Shown: piece by piece, positions 49,081 through 60,870 of the stretch | How positions within the stretch are numbered: position 1 is the first letter of the stretch | How the letters are laid out: each line of letters begins with the position of its first letter | DNA from: Trichopria drosophilae | Taxonomy: Eukaryota > Arthropoda > Insecta > Hymenoptera > Diapriidae | Length of the DNA: 64,000 nt | NCBI GenBank assembly: GCA_030407085.1 | Contig: CM059585.1 | Location: forward strand, 12,083,001-12,147,000 | Direction of reading: 5' to 3' | Translations under genes and position numbers: made by a program | The notes under the pieces: model-generated | What the model was told of the DNA's origin: nothing | Databases searched by the model: none | Seen by the model: only the letters and a program-made list of their open reading frames with translations

Positions 49081-52052
49081 CAATATACGGCACGGAATTA
49101 GTCGTCTGTGCGCAAACGAGGACGTAGAGCATTAAGTCCGGAGTGTTTCTACAGAGACGGAATTAATGCTCGCATCGTATATAAACTAGGCCATTAACTA
49201 GAAAATGACCTGGAGTTTGAATCGGTGCTAAACCTGAAGCAAAAAATACGAGATTATGTACACGGAGCGATGTTTTATGCCTCAAATTAACTCGGCGTTT
49301 TTGTCCGTCACAGAGGATGGGACAGTCGGTGAAGTTTCCAAAACATCCGTGAATTGAAATAATCTTCTTAACCAAGTTGTGTCCAAGTTCCAAAGTTGCG
49401 GTTTCTCGATTAGTTTCAAATTAACAGAAGATCAAATTTAGCAGAGTCCGAACCGTTTCGGCGACCGATGCAACTTGCAAGCATGGCCTGAGCAGTCCAC
49501 TCGTGATTAGTGGAATTTTACTACTGATAAATTTCGAATTTAATCGAGACAATTTTGTTTAAAAACAAACATTTTATTTGTCCAATTTAAGCTGATGATG
49601 ATTCGTTATGTTGTGACAAATTTATTATTTTTATGTCGAATGTCATTTGGCCGAGAAATGTGTAAAATGCATCCAATATTCTTAAAGTCATATTTTCCCT
49701 AAATCATATTTACAATTCACAGCCAGTCTTTGAGTCTATCAGATCACACAATAACACAAAACTGTATTTTTGTTTTGTTTTTAATTATATCGATTTATGT
49801 CTTGAGCAAACCTCCATAAATATTTGTATTGTCACACCTGCACAAAAACCAAGCTTTTGCATGCCGGTAAAGCGTACGACATAAAACGAATTCAGGGCGT
49901 GTGGTTCCTGGGACCCAGCGGGCGCTTTTCGCGACTTTGCGCCCGAGTCTCGAATGAACAGGAAAAAGAAGAGAAATAGTGATAAGATTTTTGATTTTTA
50001 ATTAGAGGAATCATGAAACTTGCAATGCTACGCAACTTAAATAGCAGTGTTGGTTTATTTAATTAGTGATTTTTACAAATTTTTACTGTCTTTTTAATGT
50101 TGTAATCATTTTTATAGAGGACTTTTTAGGGATTGAATTTTTAATTAAATATATTTGCTTATTTAATTAAATTTTTTAATTAATTATGCTTTGAATATGA
50201 AAATTAACTTTTCCGATTTTGTTATTTTTCAAATCTTAAAACTGTTACATTTGAACATGATAATAGTTGCTCAATTGTAATGAATGTTTTTTTTTTATAT
50301 TTATATTTATTTATTTTGTTCATTTGACTGCTCGGATTTGAAAAAACCAAGCCTATTCTCAATTCTCGACTTTCTTATCTGTACTGGAATGCCACAAGAT
50401 TTTGATTTTGAAGAAAATTGGAATTATACATTGACTTCAGCATTTGTTACTTTTTATTCCTGATAAAATTATTAGTCAAATCGCTTTTCAAAAGGATGTA
50501 TCTACTAAATGAATCAGTCATAATTTTTGTTTTTACACTAAATCGGACAGACATTTAAAGGTAAATTTGTTTGAAAAATACTTATTATGCGGGGGTTTTT
50601 GGAGACGCCAACAGCAGATCTGGTATTAATTTTATTAAATTAAAAAAAACAGACCCAATATGCTGAGCGCAATATATTAAATACTCGTCGATTTTTGTGA
50701 TTTTCAATACCATCTGGTTTTCGGATCAACAGTCACATGGTGTTCATTAACAGCCAAATTTGGTGCTAATTTATTTCAATAGAAATTTTATCCAACTTGT
50801 CCAACACATTTTATGTCAATAGAAATATGATTTAACACAAAATTGTATGAAAACCATAAAACCATAAAATGTTTAATCGTTAATCGAAATAGCGATCATT
50901 AACCACAAAACTACGCGTACTACCGAGTTTTTTTCGTACTTGTTTTAACAGAAATAAATAGTAAGTGATGGTAAAATTCATGCCTTTTTTAGCATTACTC
51001 AAGTTATTGTTTCATTTATATATTTCAAGATAAGAAGTGTTAAGTGGGATGATTCATTACCATAATCGACATGTTTATTCTAATCATAATTTATTTTACA
51101 TTCTATTTTCATACGAGATGTGAAGTTGTTGATCAAGTAATATTCTGTTATAAATGTTCAGTATTAAGACATTCGTTGTTTCGTTATTTTTAAAAAGATT
51201 TCGCGATAGTAACTTACAAGGGTACAAAAACGATTAAAAGCTGTTTAAAACTTTTACTTAATTATTGGTAAATTAATACAACAACAGTCTCTTTGTTTAT
51301 CATCTTTAAAAACATATCTATCTAAATTTAAATAATCGATTATTAAAAACTATTTTGTTATGTACAAATAGTTCTTATAATAGTTATTATTTACTGTGTA
51401 ATCATTACATCAGCTACAAATATTTCAACTTACTATTACCATCATGATTAATATTTTTTCCAACGTTTTTATTCTGAGAACAAATACTTCTTTGCACAAT
51501 TGAGAATCATTTGGATTTATTGCAAACATTTTTTTCAGTTGTCACGATGACGGTAACAATGTACATTTTTTACGATTTTTAGACCATTCTTTTATTTATG
51601 AAAAAAAAAATTAAGTACTAAAAAGATTCGATGTTCTATAATTTGATCCAAGGATCTTACGATTGAGAATTTGAAATCATTTGTTACCACCGTCGTGATA
51701 ATTGAAACATTTTTGAAAAAAACAAATTATTCTGAATTATACATATGGTTTCTAATTTTAAAATAAAAACTTTCCACTTTACACCGTTAAAAATTAAAAC
51801 ATTGGCGTGCATATTCTATTTTAGTTCATCATAAGGCAATTTAAATAGAATATTAATAATTATATAGCATAAAGAATGTAAAACGTCATTTATTTCCAAT
51901 TAATTTCTGAAACTACTACTTATTCTCAAAACTAACGTTCTTTACTTTTATTACTATTTCAGCAAACATTATTATGATAATAGTGAATAAAAAATGATTG
52001 CAAATTAAAAAAAAAAATAACATTATAAACAATTGAACTTAAAAGGTGTTTA
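49081..52052. other. AT-rich unique sequence with two small GC-richer stretches
   Basis: Locally higher GC at 49090-49500 and 49850-49970. The remainder is very AT-rich. No gene, RNA or repeat was recognised. No N-terminal part of the Penelope-like element could be traced here. Confidence 0.45.
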
Positions 52053-52911
52053 ATGATAGCATTGTTCAATATTACGTTTTCTTTCTATAACGAATATTAT
52101 AAACAAGTTTATTGTGTACCAATCGGTTCCTTATTACAACCTATTGCTGCAGATATTGTTATGGAATATAGAGAAAACATACTCAGTAATAAACATCATT
52201 TCAATGTAGGGATGTTTCATATTAAACACCTGCAACAGTAAAAACATTCGGATCTTTCATCAACAGAATTATCTACATACAAGAAATTGAAAATAGGAAC
52301 AGTATCAGGTGTTTAGAAATGTTTATTATTAGGAAAGAATATAAATAAATCGATACAAACTGGTCGCATAAAGAAACTTGGTCTGACATCTACATTTCGT
52401 TTCGAATTCTGCATTACACTATAAAAAAGCGTTATATAGAATGTTTGGCAGAGCAATTAATTTATCCAAGATTAGATTCAGACAAGAAAATCATATTATT
52501 TTTACGTCTACTTTATTAAAAAATGGATACCCATTGCAGCTAATAAATTATTATATTTCTAAAAGAAATAAACCTTTTTTATAATTTATTAGTGGAAAAT
52601 TAAATTACTGCAAAAATTGAGTACAAAAAAACTACATCGGTTCCTTATGTAAAAAATATTGCTGACAAATTACAATGCAGATTAAAAAATGTTATATAGG
52701 ACAAACCGAAAGAACATTCTAAACAAGATTAGAAGAAAATTGAGTGGGATAAACAACATTTTACTGGTTTAAAATTCCATCGAATCAAAACTGGACACTA
52801 TTTTAACTATCAAAAAATAAAAATTTTAGAATTAGGAAGGAATAATATAAAACAAACACATAGAAAACTTTTTTATTTAAAAAAACATTGTATCTGTCAA
52901 CTTCAGATTTG
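52053..52911 (+). mobile_element. decayed Penelope-like retroelement (RT and GIY-YIG remnants)
   Basis: Pieces of a Penelope-like polyprotein follow in the correct order, broken by stops and frameshifts. At 52053-52241 is a reverse transcriptase fragment with YYKQVYCVPIGSLLQPIAAD followed by IVME, matching the RT motif normally written MGSPLSPxLADIxM. At 52513-52570 is LLKNGYPLQLINYY, the NGYP element after the RT core. At 52637-52690 is SVPYVKNIADKL, the linker normally reading LPYVxGLSEKI. At 52690-52740 is CYIGQTERTF and, after a stop, TRLEE, a GIY-YIG endonuclease core. At 52778-52911 is HRIKTGHYFN with KIKILEL, the endonuclease C-terminal part. The YADD catalytic segment was not found. 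The element is dead and 5'-truncated. Confidence 0.85.
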
Positions 52912-54280
52912 AAAACAATCGTCGAGATCTGAACAATTTATTGTAAATTAGTCACGTTTCTATTTTACTATCGCACTAACAATTATTAGCGCAATATTTA
53001 TATGTACAAAAGTTTTTAATGATAATTTTGTCACGTAAAACTACTGCCTACTAGAAATCAATAGAATAATAATATAAACCATTGAACCTTAGTGGATGTT
53101 AATAGAAAAGTGTAAAATTATTCTTTTCGAAAATAACCACAAAAATAAATGATTTCCACTCTTCCATTAAATTTTCATTGCCAAGCAATCCTCTCACATA
53201 CATAATGCTAGATGTTTCTATGTAAAATTCTGATGCAGAAATTAGTAATTGAAGTAGTTCTCTACTGTTAATTCCCATTTATTAAGTAACGAAACTTCCG
53301 TGTTATTAACTACGATATATAACAAAAATATCTTCAACAAATACAATGGTATTAAATCTCTCTTTTATTTTATCGTATTATTACTTCGGTTACATCAATC
53401 TTAGTTTTATGAGAAAAAGGATTTAATTATACAAGTTACCGAAAAGAACGAAGAGTTAAAGTTTCCTCGGTAATGTAGCATGTTTAACGACCAGGACGCA
53501 ACTTACTGACGATTTACTACCATTTGCAACCGACTTCGCGTGTTCTCGCGTAGCCTAAGAAAGCTGCATTTTTCCATGGACTCGTTTCCCTCCCTCCACA
53601 GTTTCACTCTTTATTCCTCCGTTTACGAGAGTGCACGGTACTTTTATGACGATATGAAGATTTTTAATTTAGTTCAGAATTTATTTTTGTATCATCACTC
53701 AAAAGTAAACATGCTGCCTTTGTCCACATTGATGAAAATATTCAATTTTATGTTCAAAAAAATATCTCTAAACTGTACAATACATTGTAAGAAATGTTTT
53801 CCATTTGAAAGTTAAATAAACTAGTTAATTTTGTATCAAGGGCGCAAAATAGAGTTTTACGCCCTCATTACTAAGTACAAGGGCCGATGAACCGACACAG
53901 TAAATGCTTCCGTGGGCCTAAAATACGCAATTTGCGCCTGCTAACATCTATGATGTCCAATCTTGCAAAAATCTTCTGTTATTGGCTTAATTACATTATT
54001 TTTGTGTTTACTAGTTTAAGACCATGACAGAAAGAAGTTTTAAATTATACTTTCTAATATTTACATCATAAAATTCGTCTAGTTTTATGGATTTCTGCTA
54101 CGGTAGATATTTTACATTCGGTTGAGATTTTTTCTACTGTTATGCCGTCAAGTAGAAACGAATTAAAATTTTTGCAAAATCGCGGAGATCATAACATCGC
54201 TGCGTACAGCGCGATTTATTTCAAACTGTGTAAGTACGAAGATTTACTTCGATTTTATACGAAAAGTCCTGAATTTTTGC
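52912..54280. other. AT-rich sequence after the Penelope-like relic
   Basis: No gene supported. A 91-codon plus frame at 53540-53815 crosses moderate-GC sequence without a recognisable motif. A GGGCG hairpin lies at 53839-53865. Confidence 0.45.
53839..53865. other. AGGGCG...CGCCCT hairpin
   Basis: AGGGCGCAAAA (53839-53849) pairs with TTTTACGCCCT (53855-53865) with one internal mismatch and a 5-nt loop. It looks similar in style to the GTGCGTAAAAT hairpins at 20.9, 27.5 and 58.0 kb and may be a distant relative. Confidence 0.55.
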
Positions 54281-56110
54281 AGTAAAATCCCCCGTTTTCG
54301 TGTCGAAATGTCAGCGATGTGACATACTTATTACCGATTCGCGTTTCCCCAAGTTTCTCCTCGAAAGGTTTGGGACGACTTGCACATTCGACGATGGTCC
54401 GCAACGGGGCGCCATTTCGTAGCGCATCATAAAGTAAGGGAGAAGTTATAATGTAGTCACGAGATGCAGATCGACCTCGTCACTAGAGACCGACCACCTT
54501 AAGCGTAGTAAGTAGAAAGTGTCCACGCTATGTTCAGACAATGAAGGCGCCGCTGCAAATTCGCAATTCCCTGCGTGTAAGGAGTTGGATAATGCACCGT
54601 AGTAACTATTCTGATTGCACGTATGTTCTCAAGGTGTACTTAGTATACGGAGTGTTCTAAGTATGACGCAGTTCCGCAGTCTTCGTCGAATGTCAAGTAG
54701 GAAAGATATTTGGGAATTATCATGCCTCAACGCCTCTTCAAATTTGATAATTTTGTTTCAAATCCACCTTTAATCGACTGAAAATAACATTCTTATTTTT
54801 TCCTTATATTACAAATATTTCCACGCATATCTTTCTAGAAATACGTATGTAGTTTTATATTATGTCGACACTTCGAAGTAAGATAATGCGATATATCGTT
54901 ACGAGTCCAAGGAGGGACGGATGCAGTTTACGAGTACGCAATTTCAAGGAGGCGATGGCTGCTGCGCATCGCGAGGATCACTAAAAAATGCGTTTTATAA
55001 GGTTCGAGATAACAGCGAGGGTCGATATAATAAAAAAGTTACTCTCACCCCGACACGCGTTGTTACGCATCTTCATGGCGCTCGCCGATTTTATTGACAT
55101 TTTTATATTTATTCGAATTCTTGTAAAACCAACCACGGAGATTCGTACTCGAGCGAGAACTTTATGGTTTCAACAGCGACGCTTCGCTTGTTTGCATTGT
55201 CATTTCGTTAGTTCCCAGAAATAAAGTTGTTAAGACGTGTATACTAATACTTTTATGCAGATTATTCCTCGCTTCGTTTATTGGTGTGAAAGATGCATTA
55301 AACCCGCGGCGTGAATATTTTGTGACTTTAAAGTTATTTGCCATCGCGACCTCTCTGGACTTTTTTACGAATGATCGCACATCGCAAAGGTACTTAGAAA
55401 TTATGTTTTCTTGTAATGCGAAGTGTATTAAAATTTTGAAGAAAGTTAAAAATCAAACAAAGCAAATTGAACAAACAAATAAACCTGTATATAAATAAAT
55501 TTAATATAAAATGTCAATAATCAAAAGTGGTCTGACTATAACGACTGTTACTACTGAAACTTTTAACGCGAAGACGCATTAATTTTTTAAGAAATCATTT
55601 AATAAAAAGTTGCTTTAAAAAAGTAAACAGTAAATTGCATTTTCTTCGATTACTCGACAACTTTTTAATGAAAAATCCAAATAAGATCGCCTCTACGCGT
55701 TTTCATCCAGGATGCGCATTCAACCGGACTAACTAGCAGCATCCGATGCATTCTAAATCAAGTCTTCTTTATCAGCACCGTTAAACCTTTCGCCCAATCT
55801 CTGCAGGCAGCTTCTGGCATGCTGGAGACTAGCATTGCGCCGAAACTTTAAAGTCACGGGAAGCTGATAACGCGCGAGGGAGATATCAGGCAAGTTTCAG
55901 CGGCGAAGCTTCACTAGTTGAAATCTGTACATATATAGTCACGTTCTCTCGTGCGGATGTCTCGCGGAAAAGTCCGCCGGGATATGCCATCGGTCCGAGA
56001 CGGCAACGCTGCGAAATTGCTAGGAAAATTCCAATATCCCGAGGCGACTAACAATGCGGGGATCTTGAGACGGCATTTTCAAAATGCATGAACTCGACCC
56101 GACTAAACGG
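54281..56110. other. GC-richer unique region
   Basis: Two islands (about 54290-55230 and 55680-56110) with an AT-rich gap that holds a reverse AGTAGTAACAG at 55545-55555. A 78-codon plus frame (54988-55224) and an overlapping minus frame are both open, so neither is called. Likely conserved non-coding sequence by composition only. Confidence 0.35.
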
Positions 56111-56389
56111 TTTCATTAAATAACTTGCCGAGATTCTTAAATGTGGGCCAATCTTAAAAGGGCTTTTATCCAACGATCAAAAAAAACAAAAAGTTACACA
56201 AATAAGTCACGAATAGTCACCATTTTGATTTTGAAAATATGAGGAATGACGTCTACAAATATCAGTGACTTTGCCTTCGAAATGGAACCTTCGCAAATAA
56301 TAAATTCGATTGAGATGATATGGAATCCAAAGTATAATATCAAATTCGATTACTTAACCCATTACGGATCAAATGTACATATATATTTA

Positions 56390-57175
56390 ACATGATTTCC
56401 ATAAATTCGTCCTCCATATTGGATCCGCCATTTTAAATTTTGAAAAACTAACTTCAAATTCGGAATCAGCGAACCCAAAACCCCTGAGTACCAAGTTTGA
56501 AGTAATTCCGAACGATTTCCATAAATTCGTCATCCTTATTGGATCTCCATTTTGAATTTTGAAAGACTCATTTCAAAGTTGGAGGTTTTTTGGGTCGCTG
56601 AATTCGAGTCCATGATTGAATATGCGCAATTTGTCGATTCAATATGGTGGAAATTATTTTGTAAAAGTTATTTAATTCGTTTAAAATGTATTGTTCGGCG
56701 TTTTTGAGGTTGCTGAATTCGAATACATGTTAAAAAATGCGAAATTCAAAATGAAGGTTACAATATGGCGAATATTACTTTTGAAAAATAATTGAATTCG
56801 TTTGGAATTTGTTACTCGGAGGTTTGTGTTGTCGAATCTGTTATTGAATATGCTGGATTCAAAATGGATAATGCAATATGGCGGATGTAACTTTTGAAGA
56901 GTTATTGAAATCGCATAAAATTTATTGCAAGGGGATTCTTAAGGTCGCTTTCAATTTGTTACTCAGGGTTTGTGTGATCGTTGAATTCGAATTCGTGACT
57001 GAATATGGAGAATTAAAAAATTGCCCATCCAATATGGCAGATGTTACTCTTGAAAAATTATTGAAATTGCATACAACTTATTACCCGAAGATTGTCGAGG
57101 TCGCTGAATTCCAATTCATGGTAAAAAATTACACATTCAAAATGGCAGATTCGATATTTCGTTTATTATAAATTG
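56390..57175 (+). repeat. ATGGCGG-type tandem repeat (period about 113-160 bp)
   Basis: CAATATGGYGG-type words at about 56640, 56761, 56873 and 57032 each lead into TTACTTTTGAAAAATTATTGAA-like sequence and then a GTCGCTGAATTCGAATTC-like stretch. Earlier, reverse-sense words such as TTGGATCCGCCATTTT occur at 56420-56560. The 97-codon plus frame at 56878-57171 repeats the peptide MADVT twice simply because it spans two units. Confidence 0.8.
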
Positions 57176-58047
57176 CAAATAATGAAAATAGATGTAGTTA
57201 AGTCTATACTTTTACAATGAATGTTCTGCCGACTTATTATGAATTACTTGTAAATTTGTGAGGATGAAAATGATTGTAGAAGCATATAAAGTTAACGTCC
57301 TCTTCAAGAAAAATATAAAAAAACTTGTTTTGTTAACTTACATTTATTTTTTTCGCTTTTACTGTTGTGTCTTGTTCACTTTTCAGAAATATATCTCGTC
57401 TATTTTATTAATAATTTAGAAGAATTTAGTATCCATACTATGGATCTAAATAAATAAAAAATGAAGCAAGTTGAGTGAGGATTTAGCATTTTCCGCTTCT
57501 GTATTTAAATAAATATTTCCAGTTTTGTTATAAAGGTCTGTCATATCTGTTTAGTATTTTTAAGCCTATTTTTAGGTTTTATAAATTCAATAACTTCTAG
57601 TTTTGTTATAAACGGTACTTATTCTATGTATGCACTCGCCGGCTTAAAAGTTAAAAGCATTTTTGAGCATGTATTGGAATTTAGCAACCTCAACAACTCG
57701 GGAGTAATTGGTTTTAAGCGAATTGAATAACTTTTCTTTGCAAAAATCACGAGTCGACACTGAAATTTACAATAATGACGATTCAAAGAATAATAATCGA
57801 GTATATTTTATAAGCACATTCTTCTCCATTCAAAAAAGAAAACGATGACTAAAAGATGTCACTTCTAAATATAATATTTTTGTACAAATATAGGGTGCGG
57901 ATCCAATAGTCGACAAACAAAAGAAAAAAAAGACTCGTCAAAAAATTTGACAGTTACAAAACCGATCATCAGAAAGCCAACATTGAAAAACCGACTGTTT
58001 TTCATCTTTTTTTCAACAAGTACGTAATATTACATTTTACGCACATG

Positions 58048-58233
58048 TTACATAAAATAGGAAAAAGCTTTTAAGCGTTCCTCAACTTCCTGCTCAGCGA
58101 TCACGACTTCACGGTTTTTATATTTGTCGGGTTTTCTACCTGTTCTCCAAATATCGATTATTTGACCATGCAATAATTGCGCCCGAATTATCCCAGATTG
58201 AAACGCTTCAAAAAGTTCATATGTTCTTGGTAA
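58048..58233 (-). pseudogene. 3' end of an unrecognised coding sequence (element-borne relic?)
   Basis: A minus-strand frame of 61 codons ends at TAA (58048-58050) and is preceded by an in-frame TAG at 58234-58236. It reads like real protein: YELFEAFQSGIIRAQLLHGQ, then IIDIWRTGRKPDKYKNREVV, then IAEQEVEERLKAFSYFM. The composition is charged and helical at the C-terminus. No initiating Met lies near the start, so only a C-terminal part remains. The stop is followed directly by ACATGTGCGTAAAAT, the hairpin sequence shared with 27.46-27.49 kb, which suggests the gene belonged to a dispersed element. Family not recognised. Confidence 0.35.
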
Positions 58234-59303
58234 CTAAATGAGGACATGAAACCATAATTTTTAATGTTTTCGGTGTTGCTAATTTTAAATTCGGTCTCAG
58301 TTATTTGAAGTTCAAAATGGCAGATACAAAATGGTGGAACAATTTAGTAAAAGTGTCGAATTTGCCAGAAAAATGTTCACTTGAGAGTTGTCGGAGTCGT
58401 TGGCTCTAATGTAAATTTTTTCATTCAAGAGATACTAATTTTTAATATATAACCTTCAAATTGTTCATTTATATCCTATACCATTTTTACTGACTTTATT
58501 CATATTTTTTATTTATTTTCCATTGGTTTCTTATCCTTGAAAACAATTAATTCGTCATAATGTAATAAACATTTTTCTAAAGTATGTTTCATTTCTATTA
58601 ATTTTTGTAAAAATTACCAAATATCAATGATTTAATTCCATTGAAATCGCATTGAAGAATGATAATCATAAAAATGTCACATAATTCATTATCATGATAC
58701 TGTCGGGTTGATTCTACATAAAACTAGTAAAAAATGGCCCCTTTACAACCAACAACAAGATATATTTATTAAAAATCTTGCGAAATAAAAAATTTATTTC
58801 CCAACTCCCTAACACTTACAACTTGCTACACTGACAAAGATTATAGAAAATTGCAGTTTACTAAAACGCTTTTTTCAACGTTTTTTTTTTCGTTTATGTA
58901 ATGATATTTAAAACATGGAAAGTTATACCGAAAAATGGACTTTAGATTCGAAAAGAGCATACCCAAAAACTGTAGGAAACGTACATTTCACAACAATATT
59001 TTAAAAATATCCATAAACTTGCGGGGGATGAAAACCGCTGACAAATTTTCTAGGTTTAGGACGAAATGGGTTAATAATCTCCTAAAGGAATTTTTACTTG
59101 CGTAACAAAAAAGTAAAAAAGAATACATGAAATTATTTTTACTTATGTAAATGTACCTAACGATTTTATTGTGATGCATACTTTTAGATAATTTTTTTCT
59201 GATGACAGAAACTCGTCTGCTCTAACTTTTTTTACATTTCGTTTATCGCATTTAAACAAAAATGAAAATGCTAATTTACTGATATATTTTGTTACAAGTC
59301 CTA

Positions 59304-59882
59304 TTAACCTTTTAACTGTCAGTGACGCATATACATGCGCAGAAAAAGGTCATGCCACTTTTGTTTCATGACCCATATGTGCGCATGTAAAAAAAAACAT
59401 TTTACTACTTCATCGATTCCACGGAATTTAGTAAACCATGGTTTTTGAGGGCGCTGAATCTGAATCTGAAATCGAATTTCTAAAATTCAAAATGACGGAT
59501 CGAATATGATCGACCCATATTCGAAAAATAGAGGATCATGATGCCGAATTTAGAATTCAAGGCCTGACTTTCAGTTTCTGAAGCTTGGATACCTTATAAC
59601 GAATAAAATTTACCAAACCATTCATTGTAAAATGAAAGTATAATTTGTTACTTATACCACTTCACAGCCTTGTGAATCGTTTCGTAAGAAGATCCCATTT
59701 TTCTAATTTGCTTCCGTCATATTGGATCCGCCATTTTGAATTCTAAAAATCCGATTTCAATATTTGGGTTTAGCGTCTTCCAAAACCACAACACTAAAAT
59801 TGTAAGATAAATTAATGAAAATTTTGTTTGAAGACAAAAATAGCACTCAAAGCTAATTTTTGCATGACAGCTAAGGGGTTAA
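59304..59882. mobile_element. 579-bp TTAA-flanked MITE (piggyBac-like)
   Basis: TTAACCTTTTAACTGTCA (59304-59321) and the reverse complement of 59865-59882 (TTAACCCCTTAGCTGTCA) match at 15 of 18 positions, with TTAA on both sides. That fits a piggyBac-superfamily target site and CC-starting termini. A subterminal GACGCATATACATGCGC near-palindrome adjoins the left end. The interior has CAAAATGACGG and TTGGATCCGCCATTTTG words shared with the other elements. There is no transposase frame, so it would depend on an enzyme supplied elsewhere. Confidence 0.6.
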
Positions 59883-60435
59883 TAAGAAAGGTAAAAAACT
59901 CTCAAAATAATTTGATTATATTTTAAATAGTATTAAGGTTGTACGTTACAAAAATATAGACAATCTAAACAATATTAAAAGAAAAATATGTTGATTTTAA
60001 GTAAAAACGGTCATAAATAATGAGATATACTTAACGAAACATAACACAAACACTTTATAAAAATTTCGGATATTCCTGTCAAAAAAAAAAGTAAATCTAA
60101 ATATTAACAAACACATATGGTGATTAGTTTTACCTAATTTATTGTACTAGAAATAAAGCTCCACTTCTATCTACATCGTTCTGATATCGTATATAGATTG
60201 TTAATTTAAATATCCATCGAATCTCAAAAATACCAGAACAGAATAATTTCAGCCATAATTTCATTGAATCATATTGCTATTACGTATGTTCAGTTGCTAT
60301 TAAATAAAAATAATGTAATTTAACTAATTTTTTTAAAAGGCAATAGTAGATTGAAGTTATAAGACAAAAAATTAAGAAACTACACAATATCGAATCTGAT
60401 AATTGGTAAATTTTTGAAAGGAAGTTGGAACGTTA
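59883..60435. other. AT-rich spacer
   Basis: Nothing seen beyond A/T runs. Confidence 0.5.
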
Positions 60436-60870
60436 CATCATTAAGTACTACAATCGAAAATCGAATCTACCAGTCGCTCCTCGGTTCGTAACGTCAAAGC
60501 GTCGTCGGAAACGCATCGCAAGCCACGCGCTTTCTGGAACGGAAAAACATTTTCCGCTATCGAGGGAATCCCGGGAGTAAGGTTTTTCCCGACGTGACTA
60601 ATACGAAATACTCCGTCTTTACCCACTTTTCGAGCATCTGTCATGGCACCCACACAATCGACCGACTTCCTGTGCAATGCCTTCGCCGCCATCCTCATTG
60701 CGCTAAGGGGGAAACGCCACTGTGTTAAACTTTCCGGGTGTAAAATATCCTCGTTTTTCACGAGGCAGGATGTTCTTCGGTAAAAATTGCGACTCTTTGC
60801 ATGCAAATAGAACTGTGGTTGTAAACATGATAACGAGACCACCGATCTACTTGGAGCTCCCATGTTTGTG
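60436..60870. other. GC-rich unique block with a 140-codon minus frame
   Basis: The minus frame at 60441-60863 is the third longest in the window (140 codons, ATG to TAG). It is basic, with no recognised domain, signal peptide or repeat. The block is GC-rich and unique and could equally be a regulatory island. Its N-terminal third overlaps a plus-strand frame. I do not call a gene. Confidence 0.3.

Larger units (their letters stand above)
56354..59074. mobile_element. putative TTAA-flanked composite element
   Basis: The left end TTAACCCATTACGG (56354) and the reverse complement of the right end, TTAACCCATTTCGT (ending 59074), match at 12 of 14 positions, including a TTAA at each side. Inside are the ATGGCGG tandem array (56390-57175), a short coding relic on the minus strand (58048-58233) and a GAGCATACCCAAAAA motif near 58957 also seen at 26.25 kb. 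The 2.7-kb span may combine several insertions, and the terminal match is short. It is a candidate, not a firm element. Confidence 0.35.

Noticed and set aside
56878..57171. 97-codon plus frame with the peptide MADVT repeated
   Set aside because: The peptide repeat follows from two units of the underlying DNA repeat. Neighbouring units are not open.
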